A stretch of DNA of 64,000 nt from Segatella albensis DSM 11370 = JCM 12258 (GCF_000426565.1 NZ_AUFP01000007.1:62001-126000), one strand, 5' to 3'; positions 45,945 through 55,222 are shown, numbered from the stretch's first letter. The notes: generated from the letters alone by a model not told the origin. A program made the numbers and translations.

Positions 45945-46357
45945 GCAGTTGCCAGTTGAATCCTACAAAGTTTAAAATACCTTTCATTCTTTAATTTTCA
46001 CCCGTAAAAAGGTGTTCATAAGTCGCGAATTCAGAATTTAAAATGAGTTGATCACGAATATTATAAATATGATAAAAAAATGTAATCACTTGGTTATCAG
46101 CAAGTTATAATTTTACATCTTATTTTATCCTCTAAATATACTGGATTTATAGCCATTTTCAGTTAACTACGTAAGTTTACATAACTATTCACATCAGCCT
46201 ACATAGTTAACTGCGTAAGTTGATGAAGTTAACTTCATCTAGAGAAATACCTTTTTGAAGGGTGTTTTCTATGTTTCTCGGGGACATATCGTCTCCCGTA
46301 CATTCTAGATGGAACAAAAAATCGACACTTTTTCTTTTAACAGTTCTGTATCAAAGT
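45945..46357 (+). repeat. Long non-coding dispersed element, copy 2
   Basis: The 849-base gap between fba and the MutS-like gene contains this segment, which aligns by eye with 1596-2049 over its length in the same orientation. Conserved blocks flank a GTTAAC array on both sides (see 1596-2049). About 165 bases on the fba side (45778-45944) show nothing recognisable. No coding potential is apparent in the element. Confidence 0.7.
46156..46243. repeat. 22-bp-period GTTAAC palindrome array (copy 3)
   Basis: Four 22-bp units start at 46156, 46178, 46200 and 46222; three contain GTTAAC and the second has the decayed TACATAACTATTCACAT. The last unit (GATGAAGTTAACTTCATC) is an 18-base perfect palindrome. 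Confidence 0.85.
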
Positions 46358-46368
46358 TTAAATATTAC

Positions 46369-46395
46369 AAAAAAATGGTCTACCGCCGTAGACCA
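46369..46395 (-). terminator. Terminator-like hairpin downstream of the MutS-like gene
   Basis: Perfect 8-bp stem TGGTCTAC (46376-46383) with GTAGACCA (46388-46395), loop CGCC. On the minus strand it is followed by T7 (complement of 46369-46375), so it can terminate the MutS-like transcript 150 bases past its stop. Confidence 0.7.
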
Positions 46396-46421
46396 ATCTT
46401 GTTAACCTTAAATCTAATACT

Positions 46422-46529
46422 ATGAAAAACACATGTGCAAAAATAATCACAATCGATCTTTCCACCAAATACAAGATGCCGACAAGTGAATTTTTTACAC
46501 TTTATTTATATTTTCATATCTTTATTTAA
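46422..46529 (+). CDS. Possible 35-residue small open frame
   Basis: A short frame starting ATGAAAAACACATGT and ending at TAA in 46527-46529. It is preceded by the hairpin at 46376-46395 and an AT-rich leader (GTTAACCTTAAATCTAATACT) resembling a translation leader. There is no family match and no clear promoter, so it may be a gene remnant or chance. Confidence 0.2.
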   Translation: MKNTCAKIITIDLSTKYKMPTSEFFTLYLYFHIFI

Positions 46530-46544
46530 AAGATTTTAATTGTT

Positions 46545-48326
46545 TTATTGACACTTATCTAATATTTGCTTCAACAAATACGTGGCATTCTGATTACGAG
46601 CCACACCGGATGTGATCTTATAATCATACGTCACGTGTTGACCAACTTGTATCTCAAAGCAATAATTATGAAACTGCATCGGACGTTGCTCGGCCAGTTG
46701 AGAAAGTTCCAAATCGTGAGTCGCTATTACACCACTGACATTCTTTGATGACATAGACTCTAGAAACAGACGACTGCCATTCAATTTATCCGCAGAATTA
46801 GTACCCTTCAATATTTCATCAAGTATCAGCAGAGTTGGACGTTCATCCCCTGATACATAATCTATCAGTTGCTGCAATCGCAATAGTTCTGCATTGAAGT
46901 AACTGATGCCGTGACTCAGATCATCTTGCGTGCGCATACTGGAAAACAATTTAAAGCATGACACACGAAGCGAATCAGCAAAAACAGGTATTCCATTCAT
47001 AGCTAGAATATAGTTTACTCCTATTGCACGAAGGAATGTACTTTTACCTGCCATATTAGCACCCGTGATGATATAATAATTACGGTCTTTTATCCGAAAA
47101 TCGTTCTTCTTGGCAGTAGCACCTAGAAAAGGATGATATAGATTCTCGGCTTCAAAAATAAGTCGTGGAGTTTCTACGACTTCTGCTTCTTTAGCTTCGG
47201 GATGATTATATTCGAAGGTTGCCATCGAGACGAGTGCATCCATATCACTGATAGCCTCTACCCATAAGGGCATTCTGTTTGCAAAGTTCTGTTGCCAATA
47301 GGCAAAACGGCGTACTAAGAAATAATCGGAAAGTCCTAAGATATTGAATATAATCAATCCCAAGATATTACTTCTACTTTCAAGACTATTCAATATGCGT
47401 TTTAACGCTATAAATGAGTCTGTTGCCATGGAGAGTTGTTCATGGATAACACAGAGGTGTGAAGAGGCAAACTTACTTCCGTCTATCAAACGGACAAGCT
47501 GAATTAATGAGGATAATTGTTGATGAAGGTTAGCCACGACTCGACTCATCTGAGATATCGAATGCCGGCAAATCGCCATCATCATGAAAAAATTAGTAAC
47601 ACCCCACCATACAGACAAAGATGAAGATACCCATCCTAAAAACGATGCGATGATACATATCGAAAGAAAGATTATATCCAAACAACATAAGAATTTAACC
47701 ACAGGGGAATGAAACAAAGTGGGTACTTTTATCTTTTCTATGGCATCAATTGCTTGGGTCACTACGTGTGTATCTATATATTGAAATTCCCCATTCGACT
47801 TAAAAGAAGCTAGGAATTCTTCATGACGAGAAAGTTCATGAATAGCGGCCCTGCTATTACGATTCCATTCTATGGTTGATAGCAAATGGGCTAATCGGTC
47901 ACTTCCACCGGAAGTTACAGTTCGGTTCATCCTATTAAATAGGGAATCTGGACCGAAGATATCTAAATCAAAGGAAAACTCGTGGTGTAGATTCTGATAT
48001 TCACTTCCATCCCGGAAATCTTCAAAATGAGAATCCAAGGCCCGAAGTTCTTTCTGGTAGACACGCATCAATGCTTCCTTAAGTCTGATACTTACATCGT
48101 TTTTTGCATCTGCATTCCTTACAAGAACATATACTACTAAGGATACAAGTGCCAATAACCACCACAAGGAAGATGATGATATGGAAAAATATCCGACAAC
48201 AGCTCCTATAGCAGTCAAGAAACTAATAATTTCGGCAGTAATAAAACTTCTACTCTTATGTTTCTTTTCTTCTAACTCTATAGAAATATTTTTTATATGC
48301 GATGAATAATATTCTTTTAGTTCCAT
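46545..48326 (-). CDS. Membrane-anchored MutS-family ATPase
   Basis: A 593-residue protein whose C-terminal third is a MutS ATPase: GANMAGKSTFLRAIG (Walker A) near 420, SYFNAEL near 475, LLILDEILKGTNSADK (Walker B, Asp-Glu) near 505 and GVIATHDLEL (switch His) near 540. Before it is a MutS core/lever-like helical region (about 280-380). The N-terminus lacks the mismatch-recognition domain and instead has two pairs of hydrophobic segments (about 27-67 and 210-250). This is not MutS1 or the Smr-bearing MutS2; the role is unknown. It starts eight bases after the stop of the upstream receiver/PPDK-like gene, so they are probably co-expressed. Confidence 0.85.
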   Translation of the reverse strand: MELKEYYSSHIKNISIELEEKKHKSRSFITAEIISFLTAIGAVVGYFSISSSSLWWLLALVSLVVYVLVRNADAKNDVSIRLKEALMRVYQKELRALDSHFEDFRDGSEYQNLHHEFSFDLDIFGPDSLFNRMNRTVTSGGSDRLAHLLSTIEWNRNSRAAIHELSRHEEFLASFKSNGEFQYIDTHVVTQAIDAIEKIKVPTLFHSPVVKFLCCLDIIFLSICIIASFLGWVSSSLSVWWGVTNFFMMMAICRHSISQMSRVVANLHQQLSSLIQLVRLIDGSKFASSHLCVIHEQLSMATDSFIALKRILNSLESRSNILGLIIFNILGLSDYFLVRRFAYWQQNFANRMPLWVEAISDMDALVSMATFEYNHPEAKEAEVVETPRLIFEAENLYHPFLGATAKKNDFRIKDRNYYIITGANMAGKSTFLRAIGVNYILAMNGIPVFADSLRVSCFKLFSSMRTQDDLSHGISYFNAELLRLQQLIDYVSGDERPTLLILDEILKGTNSADKLNGSRLFLESMSSKNVSGVIATHDLELSQLAEQRPMQFHNYCFEIQVGQHVTYDYKITSGVARNQNATYLLKQILDKCQ

Positions 48327-48334
48327 ATCTATTC

Positions 48335-51300
48335 TTATTCTGGCAACAACACAACTCCCTCTTGTCTCATTCCATCCATCAAAATACGCATAGGCTTATC
48401 AAAACGTACATGACGGACATACTCTGTCTCCTCAACGGCTGGCATTGCATCAAGAATTTCCTTTCTTATCACCCCACCCTCTCTTGGTATATTGGTGTCT
48501 ATCGTAAAATAGCCTACTCCAAAAGATGTAAGATTCTGAAAGAAATGGGTACCCTGACTTGGGTCTACACGATAATTTTTAAGGGCAACTTCGACGATGA
48601 CCTTAGCTGCTGAGATATGTGGCCATTTCACGGGAACACCCAAATACTGATCGCTTGAGCCCCACCTGCCAGGCCCCACAAGTACGTAATTCCGCCCTTC
48701 AGCAAGAAACTTTCGATTGATACGTTCTATATCATCTGCCACATAGTAATTGTTCATGGCTGAATAGTTATCGTCATATTTCACATAGACAACATCGGTT
48801 ACATCCTCTAAGATGCCATGACCTAATGAATTATGAGAACGAAGTATGCATTTGGAGTCTGGTATTACCGTAATATCTTCATCTAGCATTTCCTTACTGT
48901 CAACGATTGGACGAATCTGAAGAAGATAGAATTCTCCGGTCTTGTCTTCGTTGACATTACAAGCAAACTCAATTTCAACAGGACGACGCATAGACTCTGC
49001 ACCATATTTCATTGACATTTGCATGATTTCTGGCAATGGGAATGCTCCTTGGTTCAAGATTCCGTCAAAGGAAATGATCTTGCGTCCTCCCTCATAAAGT
49101 CCTGGACGTATTACTTGATCATAGGGATCAAATGTAGAAGCCAGATAATGAAGAGAGCCTTCTTGATCTGCCTCCTTGACTTTTAATTTCAGTATATTAA
49201 AACCATCGTCAACCTTAAAATCCTCACAGAAGTGTGACATATCAAGAGCATAGAAACGTGTCTGTGTTTCTTTCAGCGCAATATCCATTTCTGAAGTCTG
49301 TAAAACTTGAGATGGGTGATAAGGACAAACTCTCAATGTCTGTCCTCCATCAACAATATATTTGCCAAGACCTAATGCCAACGAGGCAATACCTTCTTCG
49401 GCCTTTTCTTCTCCTATAGGGTAATAATTCAATGAACGTAAAACGCCACTTACATTAGGATAGAAATGGTCTCCATATTGATGTCCTACAACTTGCTGAA
49501 GGATAACTGCCATTTTTTCTTGGTCTATGACATTAGAAGTAGCCATCATATAAGCTTTGGAATCTCTATAATATACCGAAGCATAAACGGCCTTTATCGC
49601 ACTGGCTAGCATCTGAAGCATCTGATACTTATCTTCCATGAACGGTATCATATAGGTGCTATAAATACCTGCGAAAGGCTGATAGTGAGAATCTTCCAAA
49701 AGAGAACTACTGCGTATTGCGATTGGACTCTTGGTAGCTTCAAAGAATGTAAAGAAGTCGGCTATCAAAGAGTCTGGTAACTGGGCTCTAAGGAAATGAC
49801 GCAAGATTTCTTCATCTGAAGCATCGCTCAAAGCTATCTGATAAAGGTTATTGTCCTCCATGAACTGGTCAAAGACATCTGTACAAAGAACAACGGTCTT
49901 CGGTATTTGTACTTTTGCCTTCTCAAACTGATTAAAGTCGGGATGACGCTTAATGACATTATCAAGAAATGCCAAGCCACGTCCTTTTCCTCCTAAAGAT
50001 CCTTCGCCTATTCGAGCAAAATGAGCATACTTATCAAACTTCATTCTATCGAAGACTGCCACGACTCCAATATTCTTCATATGACGATATTGTACAATGG
50101 CATCAAAAATAATCTGACGATGGGCATTAACGTCTTGGAGTTTATGCCATGTGACATGTTTCAAGAATGCTGAGACTGGGAATATCGCACGAGCTGACAA
50201 CCATCGACTCATATGGTTTCTACTAATATGATAGAGCATCGAATCGTCCGGTATCTTGAATATATTGTCTTGTAATTCTTTCAGACTGTGTATTCGCATA
50301 ATCTCTTCATGGGTCTGAGGATTTCTGAATATGAAATCGCCAAATCCCATATGTTCCTCCATCATATGACGGAGGTCTACACTCATTTTCTTGGAGTTCT
50401 TATCTACATAAAGAAAATGTTCTTGTTCTGCTTTGGCTCGGTTACTTGTCTCAGAACTCTCCATAATAAGTGGGATATACTCGTTATGTGCTCGGATTGC
50501 TCTTAATAATTTCAAACCAGCTTCGTGGTCCTTAAACACCTTCGAGTCACGCAAGGGGGCTGGCTTGTTATCTTGTTCATCCGGATTGATTTCATGAATC
50601 GGAAAACGAGCGTCGCTAATAACTCCCAATATATTCTCTGAATATTTTTCATATATACTCATGGCTTCCTCAAAGGTACGTGCCAGGACGACCTTCGGAC
50701 GACCACGCATACGCATCGTTGCGGCATGAGGGTTTAGTGCCTCCGTAGCAAAGTTCTGACTCTGCTTTAATATATAACTATAAAGGTTGGGAAGTATCGA
50801 ACTATAAAAACGAATACTATCTTCTACAAGCAGTATCATCTGAACACCGGCTTCCTCGATGTCATGTTCCAGATTCATTTTGTCTTCCAGTAATTTGATT
50901 ATCGACAGAATCAAATTTGTATTTCCCAACCAACAGAATACGTAATCAAAAATTGAAAGGTCTTCATCTTGCATTCGTTTCGTTATACCATGAGAAAATG
51001 GGGTAAGTACAACGCAATGGATATCGGGAAACTTTACTTTGATGTCCCGAGCTACATCAAATGCATCATTGTCAACATTTCCTGGCATGCAAATAACTAA
51101 ATCTATATTGGTAGATTTCAGTACTTCGGCAGCTTCTTCAGAAGTGGACACTTGGGTAAAAGTAGGTGGATAACGAAGGCCTAACTCCATGTATTCATTG
51201 TAGATTTTTTCTTCTATTCGACCATCATCCTCTAGCATGAAGGCATCATAAGGATTGGCTACAATAAGTACATTATAGATTCGACGCATCATCAGATTGA

Positions 51301-51358
51301 CGAATGATACATCTTTTAGATAAAATTTATTCCATTCCTGTGGTACTATATTTTCCAT
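48335..51358 (-). CDS. Double receiver domain / PPDK-type ATP-grasp fusion protein
   Basis: A 1007-residue protein. Residues about 28-150 resemble a response-regulator receiver (NVLIVANPYDAF, DLVICMPGN) without the acceptor Asp; residues about 170-335 form a second receiver with MILLVEDSIRFY and a good acceptor site in GVISDARFP. From about 440 to 870 lies a pyruvate-phosphate-dikinase N-terminal ATP-grasp domain: IGEGSLGGKGRGLAFL near 452, AIRSSSLLEDSHYQPFAGIYST near 553 and the metal/ATP site EIEFACNVNEDKTGEFYLLQIRPIV near 820. The swivelling phospho-His domain and PEP-binding barrel of PPDK/PpsA are absent, so it cannot be an ordinary PEP synthase. Function unknown; co-transcribed with the MutS-like gene. 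Confidence 0.85.
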   Translation of the reverse strand: MENIVPQEWNKFYLKDVSFVNLMMRRIYNVLIVANPYDAFMLEDDGRIEEKIYNEYMELGLRYPPTFTQVSTSEEAAEVLKSTNIDLVICMPGNVDNDAFDVARDIKVKFPDIHCVVLTPFSHGITKRMQDEDLSIFDYVFCWLGNTNLILSIIKLLEDKMNLEHDIEEAGVQMILLVEDSIRFYSSILPNLYSYILKQSQNFATEALNPHAATMRMRGRPKVVLARTFEEAMSIYEKYSENILGVISDARFPIHEINPDEQDNKPAPLRDSKVFKDHEAGLKLLRAIRAHNEYIPLIMESSETSNRAKAEQEHFLYVDKNSKKMSVDLRHMMEEHMGFGDFIFRNPQTHEEIMRIHSLKELQDNIFKIPDDSMLYHISRNHMSRWLSARAIFPVSAFLKHVTWHKLQDVNAHRQIIFDAIVQYRHMKNIGVVAVFDRMKFDKYAHFARIGEGSLGGKGRGLAFLDNVIKRHPDFNQFEKAKVQIPKTVVLCTDVFDQFMEDNNLYQIALSDASDEEILRHFLRAQLPDSLIADFFTFFEATKSPIAIRSSSLLEDSHYQPFAGIYSTYMIPFMEDKYQMLQMLASAIKAVYASVYYRDSKAYMMATSNVIDQEKMAVILQQVVGHQYGDHFYPNVSGVLRSLNYYPIGEEKAEEGIASLALGLGKYIVDGGQTLRVCPYHPSQVLQTSEMDIALKETQTRFYALDMSHFCEDFKVDDGFNILKLKVKEADQEGSLHYLASTFDPYDQVIRPGLYEGGRKIISFDGILNQGAFPLPEIMQMSMKYGAESMRRPVEIEFACNVNEDKTGEFYLLQIRPIVDSKEMLDEDITVIPDSKCILRSHNSLGHGILEDVTDVVYVKYDDNYSAMNNYYVADDIERINRKFLAEGRNYVLVGPGRWGSSDQYLGVPVKWPHISAAKVIVEVALKNYRVDPSQGTHFFQNLTSFGVGYFTIDTNIPREGGVIRKEILDAMPAVEETEYVRHVRFDKPMRILMDGMRQEGVVLLPE

Positions 51359-51379
51359 ATACTGCTCGCATTAACTTCG

Positions 51380-51387
51380 CAAAGATA
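51380..51387 (-). promoter_or_regulatory. -7 box for the receiver/PPDK-like and MutS-like genes
   Basis: Minus-strand TATCTTTG, 21 bases before the ATG at 51358; no -33 TTTG was seen. Confidence 0.5.
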
Positions 51388-51429
51388 CTATTTTTCTTGA
51401 ATTTACTTGCTTCTTAACATCAAAAATCT

Positions 51430-51437
51430 TATATTTG
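51430..51437 (+). promoter_or_regulatory. -7 box for gdhA
   Basis: TATATTTG; a partial -33 (CTTG at 51406-51409) lies 20 bp upstream. The leader to ATG 51487 is about 45 bases. Confidence 0.5.
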
Positions 51438-51486
51438 TATTGTCGAGAATTAAATTCAAAATAACCAAACTTAAACTTCGATTACT

Positions 51487-52821
51487 ATGGATGTTAACAA
51501 ACTCATGATTACCTTGGAACAAAAGCATCCTGGAGAATTAGAATATTTACAAGCCGTAAAAGAAGTCTTGCTTTCTATAAAGGATGTATATAATATGCAT
51601 CCTGAATTTGAAAAGGTAAAACTTATAGAACGGTTAGTAGAACCTGAAAGAATCATTACATTCAGAGTACCATGGACGGATGATCGTGGAGATGTGCATG
51701 TTAATCTTGGATATCGCGTTCAATTTAACAGTGCTATTGGTCCGTATAAGGGCGGACTTAGATTTCATTCTTCTGTGAACCTTTCTATCTTGAAGTTCCT
51801 AGCGTTTGAACAGACTTTTAAGAATGCACTCACTACACTTCCTATGGGCGGTGGAAAAGGTGGCAGTGATTTTTCTATTCGTGGAAGATCTTCTAACGAA
51901 ATCATGAGATTTTGCCAGTCTTTTATGGAGGAATTATTCCATTATATAGGTCCTGACGAGGATGTCCCAGCCGGTGACATCGGTGTCGGAACAAGGGAAA
52001 TTGGTTTCCTTTTCGGTACATATAAGAAGTTATCTCATAAATGGAATGGTGTCTTAACAGGTAAAGGTATCGAATGGGGTGGTTCTGAAATACGGACTAA
52101 GGCTACTGGATATGGTGCTCTATATTTCATAAATCAAATGCTGCAAACAAAAGATGTGGATATTGCCGGTAAGACAGTGGCTTTATCTGGATTTGGAAAC
52201 GTAGCTTGGGGGGCTGCTAAAAAGGCTTCTGAATTGGGAGCTAAAGTAATTACTATAAGTGGACCTGACGGATATATTTATGACCCAGATGGTATTTCTG
52301 GAGAAAAGATTGATTATATGCTAGAACTCAGAGCCAGCGGAGATGATATCTGTCAACCGTATGCAGAGAAATTCAATGCGACTTTCGTAAGGGGGGAAAA
52401 GCCTTGGACTAAGAAAGCTGACATCTATTTAACTTGTGCGACACAGAATGAACTGAATGAAAATGATGCTCAAATGATTCTGAAAAATCAGCCGATATGT
52501 GTTGCTGAAGTTAGTAATATGGGGTGTACGGAAAAAGCTACAGAACTCTTTATAAATGAAAAGATTTTATTTGCTCCGGGAAAAGCTGTTAATGCTGGTG
52601 GCGTAGCAACAAGTGGACTTGAGATGAGCCAGAATTCTATGCGACTACACTGGAGTGAGAATGATGTTGATGAACATCTACATCGTATCATACATTCTAT
52701 TCATGAGCAATGTGTAAAATACGGAAGAACATCTGATGGATATGTCAACTACGTGAAGGGAGCTAACATAGCTGGTTTCATGAAAGTCGCCAATGCTATG
52801 ATGGCGCAAGGTATTGTGTAA
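51487..52821 (+). CDS. gdhA: Glutamate dehydrogenase
   Basis: Hexameric amino-acid dehydrogenase interconverting glutamate and 2-oxoglutarate plus ammonia, the main ammonia-assimilation step in many Bacteroidota. The 444-residue protein has GPYKGGLRFH near 77, the catalytic-Lys segment LPMGGGKGGSDF near 118, PAGDIGVGTREIGFLFG near 161, the Rossmann motif LSGFGNVAWGAA near 234 and NAGGVATSGLEMSQN near 370. Length and motifs fit the hexameric class; cofactor choice (NADP or NAD) is not decided here. Monocistronic. Confidence 0.95.
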   Translation: MDVNKLMITLEQKHPGELEYLQAVKEVLLSIKDVYNMHPEFEKVKLIERLVEPERIITFRVPWTDDRGDVHVNLGYRVQFNSAIGPYKGGLRFHSSVNLSILKFLAFEQTFKNALTTLPMGGGKGGSDFSIRGRSSNEIMRFCQSFMEELFHYIGPDEDVPAGDIGVGTREIGFLFGTYKKLSHKWNGVLTGKGIEWGGSEIRTKATGYGALYFINQMLQTKDVDIAGKTVALSGFGNVAWGAAKKASELGAKVITISGPDGYIYDPDGISGEKIDYMLELRASGDDICQPYAEKFNATFVRGEKPWTKKADIYLTCATQNELNENDAQMILKNQPICVAEVSNMGCTEKATELFINEKILFAPGKAVNAGGVATSGLEMSQNSMRLHWSENDVDEHLHRIIHSIHEQCVKYGRTSDGYVNYVKGANIAGFMKVANAMMAQGIV

Positions 52822-52860
52822 TTGGATTTCTTCTGAAAGTATACGATCTATGTATTGACA

Positions 52861-52891
52861 CATATCCCTAACCTTTATGGGTAGGGATATG
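52861..52891 (-). terminator. Hairpin spanning the stop codon of the glycine-zipper gene
   Basis: CATATCCCTA (52861-52870) pairs with TAGGGATATG (52882-52891). The stop codon at 52868-52870 lies inside one arm. It sits between convergent gdhA and the lipoprotein gene; no long T-run follows, so it is a candidate rather than a firm terminator. Confidence 0.5.
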
Positions 52892-53554
52892 GAATTCTAC
52901 CGTTTTACTAATGGTTTTATTTCCTTGGGTTACAGAAGCGCATAACTTCAACATACCATCCCGCAATCGTTTGTCTGATTTTACAATGGCTGTATATCTT
53001 ATGCCATATCCTGGAGAAATTTTCTCGACATATACACTTGGGGATATATAGATATGTGGATTATTTGATAAATCAACAACCATCGGCATCACGTCTAGAA
53101 TAGGTTCATTACCTATATTATAAATTTCAAAAACCAATTTACAAACTTCATTTCTATCAATTACATCGTTTTGATTTGCATCTATGAAACGTGCATTACG
53201 TATTTCAAGACTGCATGAATCCAATTCATACAGACGATCGTCACCACCATTACTTGCATCAAATCCACTGTTATCTGAATCTGGCTGTGTGGTTACATCA
53301 TGACCATAGGCATCGTATCTTTCCTGACTCTCGCACTCTTTCTTTTGGGAGACACTGGCTCCAACAACTGCCCCGCCTACCATTCCAACAATAGTACCGA
53401 TATCAGAACCTCTTGGCCCTCCAGCAATTCCACCAATAGCAGAACCAAGAACTGAGCCTAGAGAACCTCCTGCCCAAACGGCATCACTTGTATATGTCCC
53501 ACAACTGTTCAACAGAAAGACTGAACACAAAGAAAGAAGAAATATCTTTTTCAT
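52868..53554 (-). CDS. Glycine-zipper lipoprotein of unknown function
   Basis: A 228-residue lipoprotein (MKKIFLLSLCSVFLLNSC, Cys 18) followed by a glycine-zipper membrane segment (about 28-70: GGSLGSVLGSAIGGIAGG, then IGTIVGMVGGAVVGASV), an acidic/polar linker with DNSGFDASNGGDD, and a beta-type C-terminal domain (about 110-225) with the phrases LEIRNARFIDANQNDVIDRNE and VFEIYNIGNEPILD, recalling a CARDB/adhesin-like fold. Function unknown. A -7 box lies 23 bases upstream. Confidence 0.78.
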   Translation of the reverse strand: MKKIFLLSLCSVFLLNSCGTYTSDAVWAGGSLGSVLGSAIGGIAGGPRGSDIGTIVGMVGGAVVGASVSQKKECESQERYDAYGHDVTTQPDSDNSGFDASNGGDDRLYELDSCSLEIRNARFIDANQNDVIDRNEVCKLVFEIYNIGNEPILDVMPMVVDLSNNPHIYISPSVYVEKISPGYGIRYTAIVKSDKRLRDGMLKLCASVTQGNKTISKTVEFHIPTHKG

Positions 53555-53576
53555 ATTTATATAACTTGAAACTCTA

Positions 53577-53584
53577 CAAAGATA
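53577..53584 (-). promoter_or_regulatory. -7 box for the glycine-zipper lipoprotein gene
   Basis: Minus-strand TATCTTTG, 22 bases before the ATG at 53554; no clear -33 TTTG. Confidence 0.5.
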
Positions 53585-53638
53585 TATAAAATTTAAAATA
53601 AATAAGGTTTTCCTATAAATATATTCGAGTTTATACCA

Positions 53639-53673
53639 TAAAAAAGCGTTCCCATTATAAAATGGAAACGCTT
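53639..53673 (-). terminator. Terminator of the ribosomal/rpoA cluster
   Basis: AAGCGTT-CCCATT pairs with AATGG-AAACGCTT around TATAA with one mismatch; on the minus strand it is followed by T6. It lies about 30 bases after the rplQ stop and ends the long spc/alpha transcript. Confidence 0.85.
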
Positions 53674-53701
53674 ATTATAGAGATATTTAATCTTATTCAG
53701 A

Positions 53702-54181
53702 TTATTCAGCCTCTGCTGCAGTTTCTTCTGCCTTAGGAGCTTCTGCAACTGTCTCAGCTTTAGCCTTACGACCAGCACGACGAGTCTTCTTAGCAGCAGC
53801 CTTAGGAGTTTTTGCCATATTCTCATCGAAGTCAACAAGCTCGATGAAAGCAATCTCTGCAGCATCACCCTGACGTGCACCCAACTTAATAACACGGGTG
53901 TAACCTCCAGGACGATTTGCAACCTTAACAGCAACCTCTCCAAAAAGTTCCTTGATAGCCTCTTTGTTCTGAAGATAACGGAATACAACACGACGTGAAG
54001 TTGTTGTATCGTTCTTAGAACGAGTGATCAATGGTTCTACATATTTTTTGAGGGCCTTAGCCTTTGCAAGAGTCGTAGTGATTCTTTTGTGCATGATCAA
54101 TGATACTGCCATATTAGCAAGCATAGCATCACGATGAGATGCAGTACGACCCAGATGGTTGAATTTTTTATTATGTCTCAT
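53702..54181 (-). CDS. rplQ: 50S ribosomal protein L17
   Basis: A 159-residue L17. The core (1-120) has [40 protein letters not shown] and [24 protein letters not shown]. After about 122 it has a low-complexity Ala/Lys/Glu tail (basic TRRAGRK, then acidic [13 protein letters not shown]) that is longer than in E. coli L17 (127 residues in total). Last gene of the ribosomal cluster. Confidence 0.97.
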   Translation of the reverse strand: MRHNKKFNHLGRTASHRDAMLANMAVSLIMHKRITTTLAKAKALKKYVEPLITRSKNDTTTSRRVVFRYLQNKEAIKELFGEVAVKVANRPGGYTRVIKLGARQGDAAEIAFIELVDFDENMAKTPKAAAKKTRRAGRKAKAETVAEAPKAEETAAEAE

Positions 54182-54215
54182 TTTTTAATCTAATTTTGGA
54201 CTAGTTAGTAACGAA

Positions 54216-55208
54216 TTACTCTTTGTCCAGTTTATACTTTGAAATATCAGTTCCAAACGAAAGATTCAGACTCTCGAGCAAATCATCAAGCTCTGAAAGC
54301 GATTTCTTACCAAAGTTACGGAACTTAAGAAGATCTGTCTTATTATATTGTACCAAATCACCTAAGGTCTCAACATCAGCTGCCTTCAAACAGTTGAGTG
54401 CACGAACACTAAGATTCATGTCTACGAGACGAGTCTTAAGTAATTGACGCATATGCAAGATCTCTTCATCAAACTCTTGATTTCCTTCTGACTCTGGACT
54501 CTCAAGAGTAATCTTCTCGTCAGAGAAAAGCATAAAGTGATAAATAAGAATCTTAGCAGCCTCCTTAAGAGCATCCTTTGGATGTATGGAACCATCTGTT
54601 GTAACTTCAATAAGCAGCTTGTCATAATCGGTCTTTTGCTCAACACGATATGGCTCTACTGAATACTTAACGTTACGTATAGGGGTGTAGATGGAATCGA
54701 TTGGAAGTACATTAACATCAGTGCAGAACTCACGATTTTCATCAGCCGGTACATAACCACGACCCTTGTTAATTGTAAGATCAATCTGCATTGAAGCTTT
54801 GGCATCTAAATGACAAATCACCAAATCAGGGTTTAACACTTCAAATCCAGTCAGATACTTACTTATATCACCAGCCTTGAATTCTGTTGAATTCTCAACG
54901 GTAATACTAACTTTCTCATTCTCGAATTCTTCTACTACTTGCTTGAATCGAACTTGCTTGAGATTCAAGATAATGTTGGTAACATCTTCCTTCACACCAG
55001 GTACTGTTGAAAACTCATGCTCAACTCCACTAATATGAATAGTGTTGATAGCATAGCCTTCAAGAGATGAAAGGAGAATGCGGCGCAAGGCATTACCAAT
55101 GGTTACACCAAAGCCAGGCTCAAGAGGACGGAATTCGAACTTGCCGAAATGGTCATTTGCCTCCAGCATTACTACTTTATCAGGTTTTTGAAATGCTAAT
55201 ATCGCCAT
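54216..55208 (-). CDS. rpoA: RNA polymerase alpha subunit
   Basis: A 330-residue alpha subunit: the N-terminal assembly domain (about 1-230) with [29 protein letters not shown] near 25-52, a linker, and the C-terminal DNA-binding domain (about 255-330) with [19 protein letters not shown] and [15 protein letters not shown]. Normal length. Lies between rpsD and rplQ in the conserved order. Confidence 0.98.
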   Translation of the reverse strand: MAILAFQKPDKVVMLEANDHFGKFEFRPLEPGFGVTIGNALRRILLSSLEGYAINTIHISGVEHEFSTVPGVKEDVTNIILNLKQVRFKQVVEEFENEKVSITVENSTEFKAGDISKYLTGFEVLNPDLVICHLDAKASMQIDLTINKGRGYVPADENREFCTDVNVLPIDSIYTPIRNVKYSVEPYRVEQKTDYDKLLIEVTTDGSIHPKDALKEAAKILIYHFMLFSDEKITLESPESEGNQEFDEEILHMRQLLKTRLVDMNLSVRALNCLKAADVETLGDLVQYNKTDLLKFRNFGKKSLSELDDLLESLNLSFGTDISKYKLDKE

Positions 55209-55222
55209 TAATTTAATGATTT

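Noticed and set aside
48335..51358. Calling this gene PEP synthase or PPDK
   Set aside because: Only the ATP-grasp part is present; the phospho-His and PEP-binding domains are missing.
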